64,000 bases of DNA, from contig CM055093.1 of the NCBI GenBank assembly GCA_029204225.1, positions 18,253,041 through 18,317,040 on the forward strand. Direction: 5' to 3'. Made by a program: the position numbers and the translations under genes. The notes under the pieces are model-generated. The model was not told where the DNA came from. It saw only the letters and a program-made list of their open reading frames with translations, and did no database searches. This document shows positions 1 to 8,540 of this stretch, piece by piece; the stretch's first letter is position 1; each line of letters opens with the position of its first letter. This stretch comes from Diphasiastrum complanatum. Its lineage: Eukaryota; Streptophyta; Lycopodiopsida; Lycopodiales; Lycopodiaceae.

Positions 1-2190
1 CCTTTTCGCTTACTTCTGCCTCTCGATTTATCATTACCCGTGCATTTTCTGCTGCAATATCTTAAAGATGTGCAATGCGTCCTCGCTCCGTCACGCCATT
101 TTCCGTTTCAACTCACAGATCAGTCCCCCGTCTTTGCTTTGGAGCTCGTCACGCAGATTCCGCCGGTTGCAATCTATGATCACAGTACTCTTCCTGTCAG
201 ACGGAATGGTGCATTGGCACCCTGTACTCACTCTATCCCATATCAGCATAGGATATCCCACGCTCATCATTCCATATCGGCATCTCACTCTACCATGGCA
301 TCATGCCATCATCCTAAACACGCCAACTTGCTGATCTCACAGTTTTCATTCTCTTTGCTTGAAATAAGCTGCACTCACTGAACGTACATATAACCCACCA
401 CAATCCCTATCGTCCATATTGAAGCCGATCGAGATTCCCTGACTCCTGGGTCCTCTCTCTATAAGTGTATTCGGTACTACCGCATTAGCCAGAAACAGAT
501 GAAACTCTGGAGTCAGGTCGTAGTGTAGAGTGTGAACTGTGGATACTGGACAGAAAATTATACCGTACTAGTTAGGTGTTGTACATAGTGACTCGTTGGG
601 AACGCCAGGGTGGAGTCCGTGCTAGTTGCCAGCATACTTTCTCTCGGACCTTCGAATTCTAAGATCATGCATCCTTCGTTGGATGATGGATCTACACTTT
701 AGCAGCCTTTTCCACTATCACTGATCAGCTTTACATGCAACAATAATGCACCGGATCTCATACCACAGCACGGAATCAAAGCCAGAGGACATAAACTCCA
801 TTCATGGCCTAACGAAGCAAATACGGTAGATGCATTGTCAATGAGTGATCAGTTGTCAGATGCATGATCAATCATCAAGGATCGTGCTGAATTCTGATGC
901 CAAGTTCATCTGTCAGGATTCACAGCCAAACTATTGCAGAGCTCCTTGAATTCTTAGTACTTACCAGTATTCAGTGTTCACAAGCAATGGCTGAACTTCG
1001 AAGCCTGAAAACGTGAAAAAGAATTCAGAATGTAAGAAGAGATCATGACCCACCTGGCTTTCTTCACGGGATGCATGCAAAGTGCAGAGTATCTGAATTA
1101 CATGAATAGGATGGATGTGCCCTTAATCATGATGCTTCCTCCTTGCCAATTGGAGCTCAGCAGTGGGGACTAGGGAGCTTTCATTTTGTCCAAAAAGACC
1201 AGGGCTATGGTGTTGACGTGCTAAAAGATGAATTTGTCTCATGTTTGTGAGTTTGAGCTGTAAATAAACTAAATTTTGTGTAACTATTTTTAAATGCCAC
1301 ATCTCTTTTGTCCATTTTTTAACCAACAATCTTTGAGTGTACACATGTGCAACAGAGCTTCTCGTGATATCTCAATCACCTTGTATGTTTTTTTGGTCTT
1401 TGACACATGTGCAACAAAGCTTTTTGAGATATCTGGATCACCTTATTCTCTACAAAGCTTCTCGCGATATCTGGATCACCTTATTCTCTATTGCAAAGAA
1501 AATGACCAGGTAGTATAAGATGATGAAAAAAATGTCAAGAATAAATATTAATCATATATCTAAATAATGGTTGCATAGGCATACAACTCTAGGTTAACGT
1601 CAATGAAAGATTGATCCAGCCAGTATTAGCTTTATGCATCATTTCACTATTCATGACGTTCGAGGAAGAGACACCTATCTTCCATCCTTTCTATGTATTG
1701 ATAGTTTGTCATTCACTCATAAGGAATATATGTGGTAGTTCATATTGCTCTCTTGTTGTTGCTTCAAGCTTCTTCTACATGATTAATATGGTATCAAAGG
1801 CAGTGGGGAGGTTTTCTTTTTTGTGCTTGCTTGAGTAAAGGTGTTGAAGGAAGCATTAATGCAAGCCAACACAGAGGTGAGAATATCAACGTGTGCACCC
1901 ACCAACAGTGCTCATCCTTCGCATTAGTCCCATAAGTAAATAGGGGCCTTGGATTCTCCTCCATAGTAGTTGCACTATGACTCTAGTCATCACTTGGTAC
2001 CTGCCCTTTGGGGACCAAACTCCAACTACAAAAGGTTGCAAGAGAAATAAGAACCTAAATAGTTACAATTTTTGTGACAAGAGCAAAGATTTCTTCATAA
2101 TCAATGCCATACTTTTGAGCTACTTTTTTTTTTCTCTCGAAAATCTAACGATAGATTATGAAATATATACAAAGTACATGCTCTAACTAA
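1..2190. other. No recognisable gene
   Basis: I see no conserved domain, RNA gene or terminal repeat here. Open frames are short (up to 113 codons) and of biased composition. An imperfect duplication of a motif ending in GATATCTGGATCACCTTATT lies at about 1360-1490. This is probably decayed intergenic or repeat DNA. Confidence 0.5.
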
Positions 2191-2199
2191 ACTTACAGT

Positions 2200-2521
2200 A
2201 ACAAAAAAATTTCAGCCTCTTTAAAAAGAAGCAGGAGAGAGATACTAAAGTCACCAGTCCCAAATTCCTTGTTGTTCCTATCTAGCCATATGTTCCAAAG
2301 AGTGATTACTCTAATGTGCTACCAAAAAGCATTTATCTCTAAATCCTCAAAAGTGATATTGTTCAACAGTAAATATGTGTGGTTAAATCTAACATGGAAG
2401 TGCGCAATAAAGAGATCGGACACTGATTTCCAAAGAGGAGCATAACAATGAAAAAATAGATGGATCACATCCTCATCAAATGTTTTGCATTTAGTGCAGA
2501 CATGCGATACATCACCTCAAT
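2200..2521 (-). pseudogene. LINE (L1-type) 3' end, zinc-binding domain relic
   Basis: On the minus strand one frame reads C-T-K-C, then DEDVIHLFFHCYAPLWKSV, then further on RVITLWNIWLDRNNKEFG. A CxxC pair followed by an acidic HLFFHC block, and then W-x-x-W-x-x-RN-x-x-x-F, is the signature of the reverse-transcriptase zinc-binding domain (zf-RVT) at the C terminus of plant LINE ORF2. The frame contains stops and no reverse transcriptase core is seen nearby, so this is a truncated dead copy. Confidence 0.6.
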
Positions 2522-3244
2522 AACTATGAAAATTTGACAAAATCTAGCTTGGATACTTTGCATTTTCTTGTATGAGAATAAATCTCACACGTGTGGAGCA
2601 TGTTCCCACATGTGGAAAATAAGCAAAAGTAACTTAGTCATGTTGAGTTAGGGGTACTTGAAGTTTTGGAGACATCTTTCCATTGGCATTAGAGGCAATT
2701 TGTGTAAGTACACATGTAAGGGCTTGATTTGTCCAAAAGTAGAAAGTGATGTAGTTTGAATTAGGTTAGGCTACTTGTTAAGAATCATATTTGATCTAAT
2801 ATGTCTTTATTGTAAGCTCAAAATGCAGTATTGTAATTAATTGTACATATCTTCAATTAATTAGCATTTATAGTTTTCAGTAACTAGTAATCGGGACTAG
2901 ACCTACACTGGTTATATCAGCCGGTCATTTGTCCCTTAGATGGTTTCTCTTGGATTAGCCGACTAGCCACACACGTAGAGAAATTGAATTGTACAGTGTA
3001 TTTTGGTTTCATTATGCTATACTCAGGGGCATGTCCTGAGTTTTTTAGTCTTTTAGCCCATGTTGGGCCTATTAGTGAGACAGGTGCTTTTTTAGTGTGT
3101 TGACACTTGTCGAGCCCATGCATGTTGGGGCTTTTGGCATATGTACAGTTTTCTCTTTGTAATCTAAAACTTTTGTTTTGCCATCTTTGAGAGCTTGTGA
3201 CGAGTGTCTATTGTGATTGATTGACATTAGAGAAAATATGGGCC
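2522..3244. other. No gene; possible LTR fragment
   Basis: No domain is visible. About 2560-2640 carries, in reverse orientation, motifs like the end of the LTR near 34.5 kb (AAATCTAGCTTGG and a CACACGTGTGGAGCATG palindromic stretch), so a diverged LTR fragment may lie here. Confidence 0.3.
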
Positions 3245-3635
3245 CAAAGAGGGCCCTATAAGAAATGCCATGTAGGAGAGAGAAAAATAACTATAAAGTA
3301 ATTATAATGTCATTTTCTAACTTCTTTACGCATCTGCCCGCACTACTTTCAATGTAAATGAATGCACCTTAGTTTAGTCGCATCAAACTTCATTGGTGTT
3401 TAACCATAGTTAAAATATAATTTTTCAAAATGTTGAAATATTCCCTCCCAATAGTTGGGAACACTCAAAAATTTGAATTAGGAGTGACATTTCTGAAAAA
3501 AAAAAGCCTACGCCATCTCTATCTCCAGGGTAAAAAACAAGTGTTTAGCACCATCTCTATCTCCAACAGAGTCGTTAGCACCATCTCCAGCTTTGTTATT
3601 GTCATTGTGTTGTTTGTTACTATACTACTGTACTG

Positions 3636-6291
3636 ATGACAAAGCTTTATCATCTTCATGTGGATTTGTCACCAGAATATGCTCTGCTCAGGACAAGAAA
3701 TTCAAAGCAACCGAAATTGTCAACTTCTGATATGGTCCGATACAGGGAGGAAAAGCTAAAGCATGTAGATTTATGGTCATCAGGAACATTGTATCCTATT
3801 GATCCATGTTCATTGCAACATTCAGATTTTCATTTGGTGAGTCAGTTAATAATCTATATGTGTCATGGTAAAAATGACCTTTTGGGTTACTGTGAGAATT
3901 TGATGTTGTATGGGAATGCACATTCAATGCAAAGAATACATTATTTGGAAGAGGAATCAAGGAAAATATCAAAGGAGTGCGAAGAAAAAGCTACATAGAT
4001 AAAAACTTGTTTGGAAAAATGAGAGGCTCAAGGAGGAGATCCAAAGGTTGAAACCTTTTTTGCATCATTATACAACTAGTAATGATGAGATAAAAATTGC
4101 ATTTCAATCCATGCGTATCTCATATTTGTCTCTTGTATGGATGTGCTCAACAGAAAGGTCCGAAGCAACAAGAGGAAAAGACTAGTAAACAAGGATATAT
4201 GTGATCTATCATCCAGAGGAGGTCATAGAAAAAGACGAATTTGTGCATTCAAGTAAGTTATAGCTTATTTGTATCGAATATTTCTTGAACTTTTTGATTC
4301 ATTCAGAATCACTAATTTTGTTATTTATTCATTTCAACTTTCTGTTGATTTGCTTATTATATACTGTTGTGAATACTATGAGTGTCCCAATTTCTACTCA
4401 CATTTTCATGAACATTATGTTTCATCAACTGGAAACTCACTAGGCTCTATCTTGACTTCTAAATCTATGAAATCAATGTTAAATAATAACAAAATGAAAA
4501 AGATTAAGACTTCAGTTACTGATAGCATTATGGATGAAGTTGGAAAAATATTAGACACTACATTGCTTAAGGGGGCATGTGACTTTTCTAGCATCAGTAG
4601 GGAAGCATATGCAACAATGTTTAAGATGATAGGTATGCAGACAATAGTTGGTAATCCATCTCATATCAATGAAGTGTATTGCTCGAAAGGAGAAAGTTTA
4701 GCTTATAACAATTCCAACAATTGATTTATTGACATTAATCAGTTATTAACATTCATCATAAATTTTTACGGTATTACAAATGAGAATGTCAATAACAAGT
4801 TGATAGTTGTTCTCAAGTTAGATGAGTCTGAAATTATAAAAGGACAAAAAATGGAAAGAGTCAGTCTCACGATCATGAATGGAGCACTTTCAAATTCAGA
4901 AAACTCGGAAGGCCTCAATTTCAGTGTTCAATCAGAAAATGATATCTGGTGGTTGGCATCATTTTATGTATAGCAGTTCCTTCGCATAATAAATAGGGAT
5001 AATCATTTGAATATGGATTTCATATGGAAAATCTTCTCTGTGTTAATATTATGAGGCTAATCACGGTTTGTATTCTCTTATAGGTGCTAAAAGAAGACCA
5101 TGACATTCTCTCATGGATATTTAATAGAACATCATATCCTGCCACCACAAAAAATCACATGGAGGGAGTTCCGCTCAATATTCCTGGAATTGGCACTTTC
5201 AACATTGAATGACATTTAGCAGGAGATCTGAAGACATTAAAATGTATGTTCAATGTATCTCATGGCACTAACTCTAAACACCCTTGTTTGTACTGCATGA
5301 AAACAACAAAAGACATGACAAGGAGTACAGGAATATCAAGAGATTGAGAAGATCCTAATTGGAAACCTGTACTACCGATTCCTCTACGAAATGTTCATAT
5401 CTGTACATTGCATGCGGAGGTGGGTATTATAGAAAAAATAATATATCTTCACATCTTGTTTGCATGGAATTTCGAGCCAGAGGCCTCTACGAAGGAAGCT
5501 ATTTCCAGATTAGATGATGTGTTGTCCAAAGCAGGCTTACATAAAGGCCACGTTAAAATTAAAAAAGATGACAAGTTATAAGGTAAAACAGGAAATATTC
5601 CATGCAAGCTGAGCATTGGAGGATTTAAAGCTCGAAGATTTTTATCAAATTATTCTGGCAAACAATCTAAGGTTCAATACACGGTTTGGAAAGAAATTAT
5701 TGCAGCAACTCAACATTTCGAAGGAGGTTCTACTTGTACACAAAGTAGAAGTTTGGAAAAAGTTAGACAACATGGTGAAATACTTGAGAAAAGATAAATT
5801 TTCAAATACTAATGTACAAATGATACAGAAAACAACCAATGAATTTGTGGATGCAGTTCAAAGTGCATGGGATGTTGGTCATATAACACATTATATGGTA
5901 AGATTTTGATTTTACACTACGATAGACAAATATGTGCAATTAAGTTACATACTTTTGGTACTGATTTAGATTATGTTTTTATGACATGCAGCACATATTA
6001 CGACATCATTCGATATTTTTTGCAAGAAATAGTGGAAGTCTTAGCATATGGTTATCACAAGGAATGGAAAAATCTCATTGGCAAGCAAGAGCGGCATTTC
6101 ATAAAAGTACACAACATGGCGGGACTAGCACAAAAAACAGTTATATACTGCAACTTTTCCAATGGTTTTACAGAAGAATCCAAATTCGTCATTATACAAA
6201 ATCGACGGATTATAAAAAATTTCAAAAAGCATGCAAATTTATACAAGCCAATAGGCTATATACACACAATAAAATTTTGTATATTAAATAA
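3636..6291 (+). pseudogene. RAG1/Transib-like DDE recombinase, decayed
   Basis: Several exons can be followed. An N-terminal exon (from 3636) ends at a GTAAGT donor at 4253. A middle exon carries LKLDESE, then ERVSLTIM, then SENDIWWLASF. An exon from 5084 carries AGDLKTLKCMF, CLYC, LHAEVG and KARRFLSN. A GT-AG intron (5898-5991) joins GHITHYM to HILRHHS, followed by GSLSIWLSQGMEKSH. By eye these align in order with the RAG1 core: D600 (KFDG), D708 (ESDHETL), the zinc cysteines of ICTLC, the zinc histidines (H-x4-H) of YFHKTLAH, and E962 (EGNES). Stops at least in the AGD and CLYC exons, and a 2-nt deletion near 5737 relative to copy B, make it inactive. A related DDE family with the same fold is the main alternative. 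Confidence 0.55.
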
Positions 6292-6321
6292 AAATATCTA
6301 CAAAGTACAATTCAGCAGTAT

Positions 6322-6931
6322 CTAATCTGCTTCCGATATTTTCTCCAATGAAAGTTGCAACTTAGAATCATGCAACAATTTTCTTCTTTCGTATGGATCC
6401 AATAGCTCATAGTTTTCATGCTTACTCAGATCAACATAAGCAGCATACAATGCAAAATGAGATGATCTGAGCATGGAATTCACTGGTACATATCTTGAAA
6501 TTTTAACGGCAATAGTTTTCTTTACATAAATTATTTTATGCACCTTATTGAAATTATGTCCTTTAAGAAAATGAGACAGTGTCTTGATTGCCATAATCAT
6601 AGTTTCACCATGTTGATGAAACTTTGAATGGGCAACACTTATCTCATCATTCTTGAAGGACTTCAGATAGTGCCCCAGTGCATGATCTCTTGAAAATTCT
6701 CCAACAAAAGATCTCTGCCCTCCTCGACGAATTGCAAAATCATCAAGGAAAATTGTTTCCTGAAATGATAGAACAAAGTAAGCTCCAATATATAATTTGA
6801 CAGAACAAATCTACAAGTACTTGATAAGATACAAAAACTTACGCATTCGGCTTTGTCTTCCCTGATACTGTCTCTCCATCAAAATTATGTCCACCTTTTG
6901 ATGTCAATAATGTTGGTGAATAGACAGTTGG
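6322..6931 (-). pseudogene. Second gene of element A, unknown function
   Basis: Two exons run on the minus strand. The first (about 6931-6843) contains KGGHNFDGET and ends at a GTAAGT donor. The second (6759-6322) follows a TTTCAG acceptor, begins ETIFLDDFAIRRGG and ends in SEKISEAD-like sequence plus a stop. The last 91 codons match element B at about 85 percent amino-acid identity by my count, so they were under protein-level constraint. Compared with B, exon 1 lacks one base (frameshift). I recognise no domain. It is not an obvious kelch protein, so it cannot be called RAG2-like on sequence, although the convergent position is the same as RAG2-like genes in ProtoRAG elements. Confidence 0.55.
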
Positions 6932-6990
6932 GAATGATTGATCTGACATCTGTCACGTGCGAGAATGACACGCATCGAGAACGGATTCAT

Positions 6991-7120
6991 GCACGTGTCC
7001 CATCCCACGTGGCCTCATAATTGGGTCATCATTGTCAGTACGGACATCCACATGGACCAATAATCTGACGACATGTGTCTTAGCCATCTTTTCACACGTG
7101 CAAAAATTTTGTATATATAA
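6991..7120 (+). promoter_or_regulatory. Putative promoter of the H3-like gene
   Basis: Two G-box cores (CACGTG at 6992 and CCACGTGG at 7005) and a CCAAT motif lie upstream of a clear TATA box, TATATATAA (7112-7120). The interval to the ATG at 7431 would be a 5' leader of roughly 280 bp. The arrangement resembles an ordinary plant RNA polymerase II promoter. Activity is inferred. Confidence 0.4.
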
Positions 7121-7430
7121 GTCCTCGAAATTTTCATTGTTTTTCACAAAATTTTCGCTTTTCGCACCCAATATCGCACACAAGCACGCTCTCTCACCGT
7201 TCAAGCTTCCGCCCTCTCGCAGTGCACTCGAGTCCGATACCGCTGGTAGTGCAATATCGCTTTCGAACGCGCATCTATTTTCTTAAAAAGCTCTATGTAG
7301 ATCTTGCGCTCGAAACCAATATTCAGTTCTGGTATCGATCTCTAGCGCCATTTTGTCGCAAAATTTTTTGTTTTCAACCACTTTTTTTTTGTTCAAACAC
7401 CTTTTTGTTAACTTTCTTCTTCTGAGAATG

Positions 7431-8439
7431 ATGGCCATGACCAAATCCACCGCCCTTGCCATAACCATTATACAGTCATCCCATTCCCATGTTCCCCCTG
7501 GTACTAGCCGTAGGCGTGGCAAAAAGCAAGTCTGGCTGAGGGAGATCAGAAAACTCCACAGATCAACTGAATTGTTGATCCCTAGAGTTCCTTTCGGCTG
7601 ATCTGTACGAAATGTCACTCTATCACTTGGGCTGAATGTTCGTTTTGTCGTGACAGCCATGCAGGCCTTATAGGGTGCTGCAGAAAGATTTTTTGTCCCA
7701 GTTTTTTGAGGATACTTGTCTTTTGGCAGTGCATGGTAAGCGTGTCACCATCATGCCAAAGGATTTCGTCATTCTCAAAAGGCTTCGAGACAAATATTTT
7801 GGTCTGCATATTAATAATGTCAGCACCTCCAGAGACCTGCCTCTGGATAGAACCGACTTGCCTACTACCTCTAGGAGGAAGAGGAAGCAGCCTGTTCCCA
7901 AGAAGGCTAGATCTCGAAGGCCAACTGCTTCCCTTCCTCCTAGACGTATCCCGGCCAAGAGACCCCATATCTTCTTGAGCTCTGAATCAGATGCTGGAGA
8001 ATCTGACTCAGATCGAGAATTTTCACCCCTTCCTCCTCATGTTATTCGTCCAGCTCCTCAGTAAGTTTCATCACCAAAAGTGTTGATTACCCAACAAGAG
8101 CTCGACAAAATAACAGAGAAATCTGTAAATATTGTTTCCACTTTTGTTTTAGCTCCTGTACATAATCTTTTTGTGAGAATTCTATACGATCCCACCCAAG
8201 TTTATTTTGATTCTGACCATTATAATCAATACGAGGCCTACTTAGCTAATAAAATTGATCATCTCGACAACTTTTTTGTTTTTTTTCTTCCAGATGCACG
8301 TACAAGCTTTAGATTAGGTCCCAAATTTTGTGCCGAGCTGAAAGATAAAACCTCAGAAATTTCTAATGTAATAGTAGAAGCCGGAGTTTCTTTTTTGCAG
8401 AATAGTATTAGTTTCCCATGGTATAGTTTTTGTTGTTAG
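7431..8439 (+). pseudogene. Histone H3-like gene with long C-terminal tail, broken
   Basis: The reading starts MAMTKSTALA, one base each from the H3-like MARTKSTARA. The core follows in order: LREIRKLHRSTELLIPRVPF (alpha-N and alpha-1), a loop reading LNVRF, AMQAL and GAAERFF (alpha-2), then FEDTCLLAVHGKRVTIMPKD (alpha-3). Breaks are TGA at 7599 (an Arg position in H3), TAG at 7671 (a Gln position) and one extra T in the run 7702-7707. After RLRDKYFG, where H3 would end, the frame continues through a Lys/Arg/Pro-rich segment with SSESDAGESDSD, then a TAA at 8062, then 119 further codons in the same frame to 8439. Loop 1 has canonical H3 length, not the longer CENH3 loop. Genuine H3 ancestry is strong; the function of the tail is unknown. 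Confidence 0.75.
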
Positions 8440-8540
8440 TCCATTTTTCATGGGAGTGGTAAAGGCGAAAGAAGCCAATTTTGAGAAGGCTGTCTATTTC
8501 ATCGAATGCAGTCTTGTGGCGAAATTCTATTTAATTCCAT

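Larger units (their letters stand above)
3245..6931 (+). mobile_element. Element A: RAG1/Transib-like two-gene DNA transposon (decayed)
   Basis: Two genes converge tail to tail: a RAG1-like recombinase (plus) and an unknown conserved gene (minus), with about 30 bp between their stops at 6291 and 6322. The whole arrangement recurs at 23.46-27.22 kb (element B), so the pair travels together. The left limit is set by similarity between A (AAGAAATGCCATGTAGGA near 3262) and B (AAGGAATGCCACGTAGGAT near 23489). The right limit is where A and B stop matching, near 6930. I did not find convincing terminal inverted repeats or a target duplication, so the true ends are open. Confidence 0.55.

Noticed and set aside
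1-381. 113-codon ORF at the left edge
   Set aside because: Two overlapping frames and an antisense one are equally open, with no domain or codon signal.
6322-6931. Naming gene 2 as RAG2-like
   Set aside because: The convergent position fits, but I see no kelch repeats or PHD finger.
7431-7800. Calling the H3-like gene CENH3
   Set aside because: The loop between helices 1 and 2 has canonical H3 length, and the FEDT..VTIMPKD block is closer to ordinary H3. A CENH3 origin is not supported by what can be read.
7599-8064. Stop-codon reassignment or organelle-type editing
   Set aside because: Other frames in the window (copia 36835-38805) use normal stops, and nuclear pseudogene decay explains the changes more simply.
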